From Photorhabdus australis DSM 17609 (GTDB taxonomy: Bacteria > Pseudomonadota > Gammaproteobacteria > Enterobacterales > Enterobacteriaceae), in assembly GCF_000711895.1 (NCBI RefSeq), contig NZ_JONO01000023.1, positions 25,556 to 89,555 on the forward strand: a stretch of 64,000 bases of DNA, written 5' to 3'. Positions 1-9,405 of the stretch are shown in pieces. Made by a program: the position numbers and the translations under genes. Numbering within the stretch: position 1 is the first letter of the stretch; every line of letters starts with the position of its first letter. Under the pieces are notes generated by a model that saw only the letters and a program-made list of their open reading frames with translations, was not told the origin of the DNA and did not search any database.

Positions 1-2108
1 CTACACTTTCTGTTATTGGCGAATTGAACAATAGCGTCAGTGCTGGTAGCTCAGTATTGAAAAAAGAGGATATCGAACGTACCCAGGCAGATAATATTGC
101 CGAGCTACTCGATCAACTTCCCGGCGTCTCTATGTCAGGATCGCCTCGCCCAGGCGGCCAAACCCTTAACATCTGGGGAATGGGCGACACAGAAGACGTT
201 AAAATCATCCTAGATGATGCACCAAAAGGATTTGAGAAATATCGCCAAGGCTCTATCTTTATTGAACCCGAATTAATCAAACGAGTCGATGTCGATAAAG
301 GCCCACATAATCTACTGGATGGGAATGGCGGATTTGGCGGAACAGTTAAAGTGGTCACCAAAGATGCCAGTGATTTATTACGCCCGGGAGAAGATTTTGG
401 TGGATTACTAAAATACAGTTATCACACTAATGATCGCCAAAATATTTATAGCAGCGCAGTCTATGGCCGGACAATAGAAGGCTTTGCTGACGGTCTGTTA
501 TATATGAGCAAACGAGATGGTGGCAATATTAAGAGACCAGATGGTACCCGTTTTGCTTTCTCTAAAAGTGATCAGGCATCCTACTTACTAAAAACTAACT
601 TTTATTTAAACGATACTCACGCATTAACGCTTTCCGCTATGCGTTCTGAATCTAACGGCTGGCAACCATGGGCAGCAAAACGTGATGAAATAGCCGTTCC
701 GTCAGAAGCCGAGATTGAAAAATATGGTTGGAATGAAGCCTGGCGCCGGAAATTGGTTTACCGTGATCAAACAGACCAAAATTACACAGCTAAATGGAAT
801 ATTGCACCGGAAGATAATCCATTACTTAACCTAACAGCAACTTATGCTTATTCCAAAACCGAACAACATGATAAACGCTCTAAAAAAGCCCATAATAGTT
901 TTATTGGTTCATTGGGAAATGAAAGCTGGATTGACTATGTGGATAACGTAGTAGATATAAATAACAAAAGTGATTTTATAACCGGACCAATAGAACATAC
1001 ATTATTAGCTGGAGTTCGTTGGCATAAAAATCAACGTAGTACCCTTATCCATGATAGAAGTAAAGACAAAAAACCTGAATATAATCATGGCTATTTTCAG
1101 CCAACCTATATGCCTTCAGGCGAGCAAAAAACGAATAGTTTCTATTTGCAGGATACAATGGTTATCGGCAGTGTTACTGTGACGCCCGGTGTTCGCTATG
1201 ACCATATCACCAATATTGGCAAACCCAATATCGCGGCAATCTACAATGATAACTCACCAAATGTAGGTCATGATTATCGCAATGTCACCTATACTGGCTG
1301 GTCTCCTCATTTTGGCATCATGTGGAAAACAACACAAAACCTGTCACTATTTTCAGATATCAGCCGGACATGGCGCGCTCCGTTGGTGGATGAACAGTAT
1401 GAAATGCAATATGCCAAGGCAAGTGTCACTGCCACCAGCCGTAACTTGGATGTAGAAAGAATAACTGGTTTACGCTTCGGTGCGATTCTGAATTTCAATA
1501 GCCTGCTGGCGGACCAAGATAGTTTGCAAATCCGTACGACTTTATTCCGTAATAGAGGCAAGGATGAAATATTTGCCCGTCGCGGAATAGTATGTAAATC
1601 ACCGGATTGCGGAAAGCCTTTATCCAACTACCGTAATTTACCGGGATATACCATTCAAGGATTGGAAATCGAGACTTTCTACGACAGCAATTCCTTGTTC
1701 GGAAAACTTTCTTATTCGACTATCCGTGGTCAAAGAGATGCTTCACCACGCAATCCTTGGGGTAATAAAACCTGGATTGCGGAAATTCCACCCACTGCTG
1801 CTCGCACTATGTTAGGCATAAAAATCCCTCAATGCCAGATGGCAATAGGCTGGACCGGAGATTTTGTCCGTAAACAAGACAGATCGCCTAAAGATGGAGA
1901 TCCAATGGCAACACTCTGGTCAATACCCAAAAGCAAAGGTTATGTACTGCATGGCTTATTCGCCAGTTGGCAACCTACTTTCTGGCAAGGTATTGAAGCG
2001 CGTGTCACGGTCAATAACCTGTTTAATCGTGATTATTACCCATATCTCAGTGAATCTGTTGCTGGGGTCGGGCGTAACGTTAAATTCAGCGTCTCACTGA
2101 AGTTCTAA
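1..2108 (+). CDS. TonB-dependent outer-membrane receptor, heme/hemoglobin type (5' end outside window)
   Basis: The reading frame is already open at base 3, so the signal peptide, TonB box and part of the plug lie upstream. What remains is most of a plug domain (roughly the first 110 residues, with the typical LLDQLPGV segment and a glycine-rich FGGTVKVVT end) followed by a 22-strand type barrel ending in an aromatic residue (SVSLKF), as expected for outer-membrane insertion. Near residue 450 a WRAP motif is followed by RNLDVE. This resembles the FRAP and NPxL boxes of heme receptors, so the ligand is probably heme or a hemoprotein. It imports its ligand using TonB-ExbBD energy. An ECF sigma gene follows 55 bp downstream. 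The heme assignment is by family resemblance only. Confidence 0.85.
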   Translation, partial: TLSVIGELNNSVSAGSSVLKKEDIERTQADNIAELLDQLPGVSMSGSPRPGGQTLNIWGMGDTEDVKIILDDAPKGFEKYRQGSIFIEPELIKRVDVDKGPHNLLDGNGGFGGTVKVVTKDASDLLRPGEDFGGLLKYSYHTNDRQNIYSSAVYGRTIEGFADGLLYMSKRDGGNIKRPDGTRFAFSKSDQASYLLKTNFYLNDTHALTLSAMRSESNGWQPWAAKRDEIAVPSEAEIEKYGWNEAWRRKLVYRDQTDQNYTAKWNIAPEDNPLLNLTATYAYSKTEQHDKRSKKAHNSFIGSLGNESWIDYVDNVVDINNKSDFITGPIEHTLLAGVRWHKNQRSTLIHDRSKDKKPEYNHGYFQPTYMPSGEQKTNSFYLQDTMVIGSVTVTPGVRYDHITNIGKPNIAAIYNDNSPNVGHDYRNVTYTGWSPHFGIMWKTTQNLSLFSDISRTWRAPLVDEQYEMQYAKASVTATSRNLDVERITGLRFGAILNFNSLLADQDSLQIRTTLFRNRGKDEIFARRGIVCKSPDCGKPLSNYRNLPGYTIQGLEIETFYDSNSLFGKLSYSTIRGQRDASPRNPWGNKTWIAEIPPTAARTMLGIKIPQCQMAIGWTGDFVRKQDRSPKDGDPMATLWSIPKSKGYVLHGLFASWQPTFWQGIEARVTVNNLFNRDYYPYLSESVAGVGRNVKFSVSLKF

Positions 2109-2121
2109 CATCCCACTAAAA

Positions 2122-2146
2122 AGTTCCCTCTATATACGAGGGAACT
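2122..2146. terminator. Hairpin between the receptor and sigma genes
   Basis: A 9-bp inverted repeat (AGTTCCCTC and GAGGGAACT) surrounds a 7-nt loop. On the plus strand there is no U-tract after it, so it may be a processing or partial attenuation structure within a receptor-sigma transcript. A T-run exists only for minus-strand transcription. Confidence 0.45.
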
Positions 2147-2163
2147 CACTTAAGGCCAACAGC

Positions 2164-2721
2164 TTGACAGATGATGACAATATGAAAATAGTTGGAAATC
2201 ATAATAACAACACCAAAGACATGCCTAAAATTAATAATTCTGCGCAACAATTTTACTTTGAACATCATGACTGGTTATACAACTGGCTACGCTGTAAAGT
2301 CCCTTGCCCCTGCCATGCTGAGGATCTCACACAGGACACTTTCCTGAACGTTCTATCAAGTTCAAATTTGTCAGACATCCGCCAACCACGGCCTTTTCTG
2401 GCGACCGTAGCTCGCTGCCTGGTTGCCAACTATTACCGTCGAAGAAAGACCGAAGAGAACTATTTGGAATATATAAACTCGACACCAGAAATGACCATGC
2501 CCTCTGCTGAAAGCAGAATTTCCGCATTTGAACAGCTTGAAAAACTTGAGATCACTCTTGATAAATTGCCTGTCCAAGTAAAAAGCGCTTTTTTGCTGGC
2601 ACAGCTACAGGGACTGCGTTGTAGCGAAATAGCGGATCAACTTGAGGTTTCTTCCCGTTCAGTAAAACAGTATTTGCAACGAGCACATAACAAATGTAAA
2701 AAAATTCAAATTTTTACTTAA
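2164..2721 (+). CDS. ECF RNA polymerase sigma factor (FecI-like)
   Basis: A small sigma-70 family protein with only regions 2 and 4. Region 2 includes HDWLYNWL and AEDLTQDTFLNVL (about residues 38-65), and region 4 is LPVQVKSAFLLAQLQGL followed by the helix-turn-helix SEIADQLEVSSRSVKQYL (about residues 138-175). FecI-type factors redirect RNA polymerase to iron or heme transport promoters after a signal from a TonB receptor. The start is uncertain: TTG at 2164 has an AAGG 9 nt upstream, while ATG codons at 2182 and 2221 lack a good ribosome binding site. No FecR-type anti-sigma gene follows, unlike the usual sigma/anti-sigma/receptor order. The partner could lie upstream of the window. Confidence 0.85.
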   Translation: MTDDDNMKIVGNHNNNTKDMPKINNSAQQFYFEHHDWLYNWLRCKVPCPCHAEDLTQDTFLNVLSSSNLSDIRQPRPFLATVARCLVANYYRRRKTEENYLEYINSTPEMTMPSAESRISAFEQLEKLEITLDKLPVQVKSAFLLAQLQGLRCSEIADQLEVSSRSVKQYLQRAHNKCKKIQIFT

Positions 2722-2821
2722 AATTTAAAAACCATGTTACATTCAAGTTGATTTCATTTAGAAATTATTAATGAAGTTGATTATTCTATATTAACTATAA
2801 TTGGCTATCACGGAGAAAATT

Positions 2822-3697
2822 ATGCGACACGGAATTACCGCTATAATCCTGCTTTGCTGCTCTGTCAGCGCTTTCGCAACACCACCACAAATTATCGCCC
2901 ATCGTGCTGGTACAGGTGATGCACCTGAAAATACCGAGTACGCAATTTCCAAATCCTTAGAGAATAAAGCAGATGCTATTTGGATCACTGTTCAGCTTTC
3001 AAAGGATGGTATTCCAGTACTCTATCGTCCATCCGATCTAAATAGCCTAACCAATAAAAGCGGACCGGTTTCTGCTTATAAAGCAAAACAATTGGCAAAA
3101 TTCGATGCTGGTTACAAATTTGGCTCTGATAGTGACCATCCATTCCGTAATAAAGGATTAGGTATCCCAACTTTGGAGCAAATTTTAAAAAAATACCCAG
3201 ATACTTTCTTCTATATTGATCTGAAATCACCGGATGCAGATCCAGCACAGCAAGCCAAATCACTGGAAAAAGTACTGACCAAACAGCAGGCTTTTACTCG
3301 TACCCGTTTCTATTCCACTGACGAAACCTACCTTAAGGCATTACCAAAAGAAATTCAGCGCTTTGAAAGCCGTGATGAAACCCGCACCATGCTGGCAAAT
3401 ATCACCATGGCTCATCAATGTGATATTCCTGCAAATACCGACACCGCTCGTTGGTATGGTTTAGAAATGCGCCGTAACGTAGAAGTTGTTGAGAAATATA
3501 CGCTTGGTGAAGCGCGCTCCAAATCAGTATTAACATGGGATAACGAAGCAATGAAGTGTTTCCGTGCCAAGGGTGGAGCCAACATCATTTTATTTGGCAT
3601 TAAAACTGAGGAAGATTTCAAACAAGCTAAAGAGCTTGGTGCCGATGGTGTGCTGGTGGATTCTCCCAAGCTGTTCAGTACCTTAAAAACAGAATAA
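2822..3697 (+). CDS. Secreted GDPD-family (glycerophosphodiester phosphodiesterase-like) protein with altered active site
   Basis: A 291-residue protein; ATG 2822 follows CGGAG by 8 nt. Residues 1-20 form a signal peptide (MRHGITAIILLCCSVSAFA, cleavage before TPP), so it acts in the periplasm or is exported. The TIM-barrel GDPD fold is supported by HRAGTGDAPENTEYAI near the N-terminus and by the C-terminal KELGADGVLVDSP segment. Active GDPDs carry an ExD metal pair and a second catalytic His in a segment ending in HD. Here that segment reads WITVQLSKDGIPVLYRPSD, so both are missing. The enzyme may act on another substrate or be a non-catalytic relative. An iron- or heme-linked role is suggested only by position. 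Confidence 0.75.
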   Translation: MRHGITAIILLCCSVSAFATPPQIIAHRAGTGDAPENTEYAISKSLENKADAIWITVQLSKDGIPVLYRPSDLNSLTNKSGPVSAYKAKQLAKFDAGYKFGSDSDHPFRNKGLGIPTLEQILKKYPDTFFYIDLKSPDADPAQQAKSLEKVLTKQQAFTRTRFYSTDETYLKALPKEIQRFESRDETRTMLANITMAHQCDIPANTDTARWYGLEMRRNVEVVEKYTLGEARSKSVLTWDNEAMKCFRAKGGANIILFGIKTEEDFKQAKELGADGVLVDSPKLFSTLKTE

Positions 3698-3761
3698 GAA
3701 TTTAGGATTCCCGGCAAGAAACTCTTCCAGTAATTATTTTGCAGGAACACTTTCCCCCATA

Positions 3762-3888
3762 TATACCTGTTATCTTTCAAGTTGCCTCTTTGTTGGCTGC
3801 ACTCACTCACCCCGGTCACATAGTTCTCTATGCTCCCGGGGATTCGCTCCCTTGCCGTCGCGATCCATCTTGAAATCTATTGGGACTA
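3762..3888. repeat. ERIC element (127 bp)
   Basis: Contains both classic ERIC primer regions (cf. GTCACATAG...CTCCCGGGGATTCGC) between a TATA left end and a decayed right end (GGGACTA instead of GGGTATA). It lies between the convergent 3' ends of the GDPD gene and nitA, and can fold as a long hairpin in RNA from either side. Confidence 0.9.
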
Positions 3889-3945
3889 GGGTAAATAAGG
3901 TGCGAATACATATAAAACGCATTTTCCAAACTCAAGATAAGCTTT

Positions 3946-5871
3946 TTAATAATCAATCCCCAATTTCTTTAAGCGTGAGATCAATGTCGTTGGATTCATT
4001 CCCAACAATTTTGCTGCGCCGTCATCACCAAAAATTTTCCCCTTGCATTGTTTAACGGCAAGAGAGAAATTTTTAATTTCCAGGTCTTTCAGTTGTTGCA
4101 TAGTCAGCACATCTTCGATTTGTTGAAACTCATTATAAATATTCTGATGCGTAGTTTCATTTTGTTGTTGATCTTGCTCCAGCAAATATTTAAAGGAAAC
4201 AGCACCTTGTTTGGCTGTAATTAATGCGCGTTCAATGACATTTTGCAATTCACGAATATTACCCGGCCAGTCATATTGCTGTAGTTCTAAAACATGCTTT
4301 TGTGAAAATGGTAGATAATTAATTTTACGCTTGTCACAAATCAACTTAGTAAAGTGTGTAACCAAAAGAGGAATATCTTCTTTACGGTCACGTAAGGCTG
4401 GTGAAGAAATCGGGAATACATTTAAACGGAAATACAGGTCTTCACGAAAGCGTTTATGTTTAACTTCTTCTTTTAAATTACGGTTGGTGGCAGCAATAAT
4501 CCTCACATTCACATGCCGCGTTTTTTCTTCGCCAACCCTCTCAAAAGTTCCTTCCTGTAACACACGCAGCAATTTACTTTGCAACTCGACAGGAATCTCG
4601 CCTATTTCATCTAAAAACAGTGTACCCTGGTCCGCTAGTTCAAAACGTCCAGCGCGATCACGCACCGCTCCAGTAAATGCCCCTTTGACATGTCCGAAAA
4701 ATTCACTTTCAAACAGTTCAGAAGGAATGGCAGCACAGTTAACCCGAATAAGTGGTTGCTCTTGACGGTCACTGGATTGGTGAATGGCACGGGCAATCAG
4801 CTCCTTGCCTGTACCTGATTCACCATAAATCATCACGTTGGCATCGGTTGAAGCAACCACCTTGATTTTTTCAATAATCTGTAAAATGGATGCGCTACTG
4901 CCAATAATTTCATGATATTGATTTTCTTGTAAAATTTCTTCCTGCAGATATTCGTTTTGCTGTTCCAGTCGGCTTTTTAAATCTTGCAGTTCTTCAAGGG
5001 CATGGGTCAGTTGTTTTTCGGTATTCAGCCGATCGGTAATATTGCGGAACACCACTACCGCGCCAATAATTTCACCGCCACGCATCACTGGGGTACTGGT
5101 AAATTCCACGGGAAAACAACTGCCATCACGACGCCAAAAAATTTCCTGAATACCTTCATGCACAATACCGTCATGTACCGCCGCATAAATTGGGCACTCT
5201 TCTACAGGATAATCTTCACCATTTTCATGGGTATGGTGATGAATCTGATGGATATTGTTACTTAATACATCTTCAGGTTGCAGCCCCAACATTTTAGCCC
5301 CAGCAGGGTTAATAAAGGTACACAAGCCTTGTTTGTTAATACTGTAAATACCGTCACCAACTGAGCTCAGCAATAAATGTTTGCCTGTGTCAGAGTCAAT
5401 AAATAGTTCTTGTAAGGCTTGCGATTCCTTTAAACCTGTGCAGACAGCTTCATCAGCATTTTTATTGGGTTGCCGCAGTTCTAACTCTTTGACATCCACC
5501 AGCGACCATATCAGCAAGGTTTTATTTTTATAGGGCAATGAAATAGAAGTAATATCCAACTGGATTTTTTCACCATTTTTATCCAAGGTATACAGCTCAT
5601 TGTTCCAGGCCCGACCTTTTACTAACGCTTCTTCGGTAAATGCCACAAGGTACGGCAGCTGTCTGAAATGACCAAAAATGGAAGTTACCGTTTTTTGAAT
5701 AATTTCATGACGTTCATATCGTAATAATTGGGTGGCGCTAATATTCACATCAATAAATTGATTTAGGTGTGGATCTAACACAATTAATGCCTGTGGCGCG
5801 TATTCAAACACCAACGGGCGAATCGAATTTTCAGAAACTACCCAGTCCGAGATAAAATCAGTCGTATTCAT
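3946..5871 (-). CDS. nitA: Sigma-54-dependent activator of the nitrilase cluster (NitA-type, PAS-PAS-AAA-Fis)
   Basis: The 641-residue product starts at [10 protein letters not shown]. Two PAS-like sensor domains (about residues 15-125 and 165-290) lead through a coiled coil to an AAA+ domain with Walker A GESGTGKE, the sigma-54 contact loop GAFTGA, and Walker [11 protein letters not shown] Fis-type helix-turn-helix ([21 protein letters not shown]) ends the protein. Such proteins hydrolyse ATP to open sigma-54 promoters. It is divergent from nitBCDEFGH, whose promoter region has a -24/-12 element and paired palindromes. An ERIC element ends 2 bp before this ATG, and the frame stays open through it to an ATG at 5988, so an alternative form with about 39 ERIC-encoded extra residues is possible. 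Neither start has a clear ribosome binding site. Confidence 0.88.
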   Translation of the reverse strand: MNTTDFISDWVVSENSIRPLVFEYAPQALIVLDPHLNQFIDVNISATQLLRYERHEIIQKTVTSIFGHFRQLPYLVAFTEEALVKGRAWNNELYTLDKNGEKIQLDITSISLPYKNKTLLIWSLVDVKELELRQPNKNADEAVCTGLKESQALQELFIDSDTGKHLLLSSVGDGIYSINKQGLCTFINPAGAKMLGLQPEDVLSNNIHQIHHHTHENGEDYPVEECPIYAAVHDGIVHEGIQEIFWRRDGSCFPVEFTSTPVMRGGEIIGAVVVFRNITDRLNTEKQLTHALEELQDLKSRLEQQNEYLQEEILQENQYHEIIGSSASILQIIEKIKVVASTDANVMIYGESGTGKELIARAIHQSSDRQEQPLIRVNCAAIPSELFESEFFGHVKGAFTGAVRDRAGRFELADQGTLFLDEIGEIPVELQSKLLRVLQEGTFERVGEEKTRHVNVRIIAATNRNLKEEVKHKRFREDLYFRLNVFPISSPALRDRKEDIPLLVTHFTKLICDKRKINYLPFSQKHVLELQQYDWPGNIRELQNVIERALITAKQGAVSFKYLLEQDQQQNETTHQNIYNEFQQIEDVLTMQQLKDLEIKNFSLAVKQCKGKIFGDDGAAKLLGMNPTTLISRLKKLGIDY

Positions 5872-5873
5872 AC

Positions 5874-5996
5874 TATGCCCGTCATCTTTCAAGTTGCCTC
5901 TTTGTTGGCTGCACTCACCCCGGTCACATCGTTCTCTATGCTCCCGGGGATTCGCTCCCTTGCCGTCGCGATGCAACTTGAAATCCATAGGGTATA
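5874..5996. repeat. ERIC element (123 bp) abutting the nitA start codon
   Basis: TATGCCCGTCATC left end and CATAGGGTATA right end. It has lost 4 bp from a CACTCACT stretch relative to other copies, giving 123 bp, a multiple of three that stays open in the nitA frame. It sits between the nit regulatory palindromes and the nitA ATG. Confidence 0.9.
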
Positions 5997-6030
5997 TGAA
6001 ATTTCATAATTAAAGTTATGAAATTTCATA
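5995..6030. promoter_or_regulatory. Paired palindromes, probable NitA upstream activating sequence
   Basis: Two identical perfect 14-bp palindromes, TATGAAATTTCATA, lie at 5995-6008 and 6017-6030. Their centres are 22 bp apart, about two helical turns, which suits two activator dimers on the same DNA face. They lie about 130-150 bp upstream of the sigma-54 promoter, a normal enhancer distance. Before the ERIC insertion they would have abutted the nitA start, suggesting autoregulation. Confidence 0.6.
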
Positions 6031-6150
6031 ATACTACGAAAAATCCTAATTCCCTAGTAGTCCAATTTATCTCCATGAAAAATACTTTTATAGAAATTAA
6101 ATGCTATTTTTCAATGTGATAAGCATTCACCTCCGTTCTAAAATATAACC

Positions 6151-6166
6151 TGGCACAGCTTTCGCA
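6151..6166 (+). promoter_or_regulatory. Sigma-54 (-24/-12) promoter of nitBCDEFGH
   Basis: TGGCACAGCTTTCGCA matches the TGGCAC-N5-TTGCA consensus with one change (TTGC to TCGC) and the invariant GG and GC at correct spacing. Transcription would begin near 6178, about 50 nt before the nitB ATG. It fits the sigma-54 activator encoded divergently. Confidence 0.7.
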
Positions 6167-6226
6167 ATAATACAAACAGACTACATGTTGGTTCATTCAC
6201 AAATAACATTGAACTAGGAGCTGCTT

Positions 6227-6709
6227 ATGCCAAAGATCGATATTGAACAATATAAAGACGGTGATTTTCTTGTTGATTATGAGGAAAAAGTGTTTGAGGA
6301 CGTCAAAGCCCAGCCAGGTGAAAAGGCACTGGTGACTTTCCATACCGTTGCATTTGAAGGATCAATTGGCTTGGTCAATGTGTTACAGGCAAAACGTTTG
6401 TTGCGCAAAGGCTTTGAAACCAAAATTTTGCTTTACGGCCCAGGTGTACAACTGGGTGTACAACGTGGTTTTCCAACTTTAGGGGCGGAAGCCTTTCCGG
6501 GTCATCTAGCCGTCAACAATCAGTTGAAAGCCTTTATGGCAGAAGGTGGCGAAGTCTATGCCTGCCGTTTTGCGTTACAAGCGTTTTATGGTCAAACCGA
6601 AAAAGCGCTGATTCCGGGAATTCGTCCAATTAATCCATTGGATGTGATGGATTTAAAACTGCTGATGCGTCGCGATAATGCCTTGATCATTGATACCTGG
6701 ACTGCATAA
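6227..6709 (+). CDS. nitB: Nit1C cluster protein NitB (MSMEG_0572/Sll0783 family)
   Basis: A 160-residue soluble protein beginning [14 protein letters not shown], with an AGGAG ribosome binding site. It belongs to a family seen almost only as the first gene of the seven-gene Nit1C cluster and labelled a nitrogen-starvation response protein. It has a DsrE-like look: a [15 protein letters not shown] helix, then [12 protein letters not shown] and a long amphipathic C-terminal half. Its reaction is not established. It is the promoter-proximal gene and lies 24 bp before nitC. Confidence 0.85.
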   Translation: MPKIDIEQYKDGDFLVDYEEKVFEDVKAQPGEKALVTFHTVAFEGSIGLVNVLQAKRLLRKGFETKILLYGPGVQLGVQRGFPTLGAEAFPGHLAVNNQLKAFMAEGGEVYACRFALQAFYGQTEKALIPGIRPINPLDVMDLKLLMRRDNALIIDTWTA

Positions 6710-6733
6710 AAACATAAACTAGGGGATAAGGTT

Positions 6734-7741
6734 ATGAACCGAATAATTAAAGCTGCCGCAGTACAATGTAGTCCTGTGCTTTATAGTCAAACCGCAACAG
6801 TAAAAAAAATCTGTGACATTATTTTAGAGCTTGGAAAACAGGGAGTGCAATTTGCAGTCTTTCCTGAAACCGTCGTGCCTTATTACCCTTATTTTTCCTT
6901 TGTACAACCGCCATTTGCCATGGGTAAAGAGCATTTAAAGCTGTTGAATGAATCGGTGGTTGTACCTTCCGAAGCAACCTTAACGATTGGTCAAGCCTGT
7001 CTTGAGGCCAACATGGTGGTGTCGATTGGCATTAATGAACGTGCAGGCAGTACGATTTATAACGCGCAACTGTTATTTGATGCTGATGGTTCAATCATTC
7101 AGCATCGCCGCAAAATTACCCCAACTTACCATGAACGAATGGTGTGGGGACAAGGTGATGGCAGCGGTTTACGTGCCATTAATTCTGCAGTGGGACGTAT
7201 TGGTTCGCTGGCATGTTGGGAACATTACAACCCGTTGGCACGTTTTGCTTTAATGGCAGATGGTGAGCAAATTCATGCCGCTATGTTTCCGGGTTCGTTG
7301 GTAGGGCAAGTCTTTGCCGATCAAATCCGCGCCACCATTCAACACCATGCATTAGAGTCCGGCTGTTTTGTGATCAATTCCACCGCATGGCTGCATCCTG
7401 AACAGCAGCAGCAGATTATGCAGGATACTGGCTGTGATATCGGTCCAATTTCAGGGGGATGTTTTGCCGCCATTGTTTCTCCCGAAGGCAAGCTCCTGGC
7501 TGAACCGGTTACACAAGGGGAAGGTTATTGCATTGCCGATCTGAATTTCAGCCTGATTGATAAACGCAAGCGCATGATGGATTCGGTTGGACATTATAGC
7601 CGTCCTGAATTGCTCAGCTTATTGATTGATCGTCGTCCAACACAGGTATTACACGAACTGAAAGTTGAAACGTCAGATCAAAGTCATCCCGAAAAGCTCT
7701 CAAAACTCAATGAAAAACATGTCGAAACCGTATTGATGTAA
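6734..7741 (+). CDS. nitC: Nitrilase of the Nit1C cluster
   Basis: A 335-residue carbon-nitrogen hydrolase. The catalytic triad is visible: Glu in [13 protein letters not shown] (near residue 44), Lys in [16 protein letters not shown] (near 125) and Cys in [15 protein letters not shown] (near 161). Enzymes of this branch hydrolyse nitriles to acid plus ammonia. In pseudomonads the Nit1C nitrilase gene is reported as needed for growth on cyanide as nitrogen source. Here that role is inferred from the conserved cluster. It is cytoplasmic and in an operon with nitB and nitD. Confidence 0.92.
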   Translation: MNRIIKAAAVQCSPVLYSQTATVKKICDIILELGKQGVQFAVFPETVVPYYPYFSFVQPPFAMGKEHLKLLNESVVVPSEATLTIGQACLEANMVVSIGINERAGSTIYNAQLLFDADGSIIQHRRKITPTYHERMVWGQGDGSGLRAINSAVGRIGSLACWEHYNPLARFALMADGEQIHAAMFPGSLVGQVFADQIRATIQHHALESGCFVINSTAWLHPEQQQQIMQDTGCDIGPISGGCFAAIVSPEGKLLAEPVTQGEGYCIADLNFSLIDKRKRMMDSVGHYSRPELLSLLIDRRPTQVLHELKVETSDQSHPEKLSKLNEKHVETVLM

Positions 7742-7764
7742 ACCTAATCGATAGGGGGTTAAAG

Positions 7765-8844
7765 ATGTCTGCAGTACAACTATTAACCGATTTGCAATGT
7801 AATGGTCTGAAATGGGAAGGCAAGTTTGGCTTGTCCCGTAAAGGCGGCGCTGGACCAAGTGATCATAAAGCGCTGAGCCTTGACGGGCTGACCATGATGA
7901 TTCCGGTGCTGAACCTTGCAGCACAAGATTCTCCCTATACCGCCAAACCTGAACCGCACTCTGACAAAGTGATTGTCTTTAAAAACCGGATTCCTGTGGC
8001 GACCTTAACTGCGACTGCACGGCCACGTTTTTACGATTTAAAAACCGCAGAAGGCATTGCCTACGAACAAATTGCCACCTTACATAGCCGTGATGTGCTG
8101 GCGACAACGGTGTTACAACATTGCATTCGAATGAAAGACAAAGCAACTGCCTGCCAATTTTGTTCGATTGATCAGTCTTTAAAAGAAGGTCGAACCTTGA
8201 TCCGTAAGCGCCCGGAACAATTGGCGGAGGTCGCGAAAGCCGCCGTTGAACTGGATGGCGTCAAGCAAATGGTGATCACCACAGGCACGCCAAATACGGC
8301 AGATCGTGGGGCAAAGATTTTATATGACTCAGTTAAAGCGATTAAGGCTCAAGTCGAGTTGCCAATACAAGTACAGTGCGAGCCACCTGATGATTTTGCC
8401 TGGTTTCAACGTTTAAAAGATGCAGGAGCGGTGTCGATTGGGATGCACCTAGAGGCAGTGAGCGAGCGTGTACGGCAGAAAATTATGCCGGGCAAAGCCG
8501 AAGTATCGTTGGAAAAATATTTCGCGGCATTTGAAACAGCCGTCGCAGTGTTCGGTCGCGGACAGGTTAGTACCTACATTTTGGCCGGTTTGGGTGACAC
8601 CGAATTGGAAATCGTCGAGATGACCGCCAAACTAACCGAAATTGGCGTGTATCCGTTTGTGGTCCCGTTTGTACCGATTCGAGGCACCCCCTTAGAACAT
8701 CACCCTAAACCCGATCAAGCCTTTATGCAGTCGCTTTACTCGAAAATTGGACAGCAACTCAAACAACATGGTTTGAACTCGGAAAATACTCAAGCCGGCT
8801 GTGCCAAATGTGGCGCTTGCTCTGCTCTGAAAGCATATGAATAA
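7765..8844 (+). CDS. nitD: Radical SAM protein NitD (MSMEG_0568 family)
   Basis: A 359-residue radical SAM protein. The iron-sulfur cysteines are in HCIRMKDKATACQFCSID (near residues 119-131), a widely spaced variant of CxxxCxxC in which the last two cysteines form CQFC. A C-terminal cysteine cluster (AGCAKCGACSALKAYE) could bind a second cluster. The TIM-barrel strands VITTGTP, IQVQCEPP and GMHLEAVSERV follow the usual order. The substrate is unknown. The gene is third in the nit operon with a strong purine-rich ribosome binding site. Confidence 0.88.
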   Translation: MSAVQLLTDLQCNGLKWEGKFGLSRKGGAGPSDHKALSLDGLTMMIPVLNLAAQDSPYTAKPEPHSDKVIVFKNRIPVATLTATARPRFYDLKTAEGIAYEQIATLHSRDVLATTVLQHCIRMKDKATACQFCSIDQSLKEGRTLIRKRPEQLAEVAKAAVELDGVKQMVITTGTPNTADRGAKILYDSVKAIKAQVELPIQVQCEPPDDFAWFQRLKDAGAVSIGMHLEAVSERVRQKIMPGKAEVSLEKYFAAFETAVAVFGRGQVSTYILAGLGDTELEIVEMTAKLTEIGVYPFVVPFVPIRGTPLEHHPKPDQAFMQSLYSKIGQQLKQHGLNSENTQAGCAKCGACSALKAYE

Positions 8845-8856
8845 GGAGAGTGTGAT

Positions 8857-9405
8857 ATGGAACTTTCTCACTCCCCTTATGAAGGTCTGAAACCATTTCT
8901 TAGCGATGACATTACCATCAAAATTGTGTCGGAAGATTGGGAATATCGCCAATATTATCGTTTGCGTGAAATGACCTTTCGCGATGAACAGAAAATCTTG
9001 CAAGAAGATCGTGACGAATATGATGTTAAAGCATTAGGTATCGTTGCCATCGGGAAAATATTCGGTGAGCATGACCAAGTAATTGGCGCCGTGCGGATTT
9101 TCCCTGATGGCGAACAGACATGGTATGGCGGGCGTTTATGTGTAGAGCCTTTATATCGACGTCGCCACATCATTGGTAAAGCCTTAATCAATACCGCGGT
9201 ATCAACCGCCAAGAACCTGGGATGCCGTACTTTTTTAGCCACCGTGCAAAGTCAAAATGAACACTATTTCCAAAGGTTGTGTTGGGATAGTTTGCGTCGG
9301 TTGACCGTTGCTAACATTCCACATGTATTGATGCAGGCACAGATTGAAAACTATCCATTACCGCATGTCCCAATGCAAACCTATATGCAAAAGGAGACGC
9401 AATGA
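8857..9405 (+). CDS. nitE: GNAT acetyltransferase-like protein NitE (MSMEG_0567/Sll0786 N-terminal family)
   Basis: A 182-residue GNAT-fold protein. The acetyl-CoA loop is around GRLCVEPLYRRRHIIGKALINTA (about residues 89-111), followed by GCRTFLATVQSQNEHYFQRLCW. It resembles the acetyltransferase half of MSMEG_0567-type proteins; in other genomes this half is fused to the AIR-synthase-like half that is the next gene here. It overlaps nitF by 4 nt (ATGA), so translation is probably coupled. Confidence 0.85.
   Translation: MELSHSPYEGLKPFLSDDITIKIVSEDWEYRQYYRLREMTFRDEQKILQEDRDEYDVKALGIVAIGKIFGEHDQVIGAVRIFPDGEQTWYGGRLCVEPLYRRRHIIGKALINTAVSTAKNLGCRTFLATVQSQNEHYFQRLCWDSLRRLTVANIPHVLMQAQIENYPLPHVPMQTYMQKETQ

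Noticed and set aside
3415..3819. Minus-strand open frame starting MTGVSECSQQRGNL
   Set aside because: It begins in the ERIC and runs antisense through the GDPD gene.
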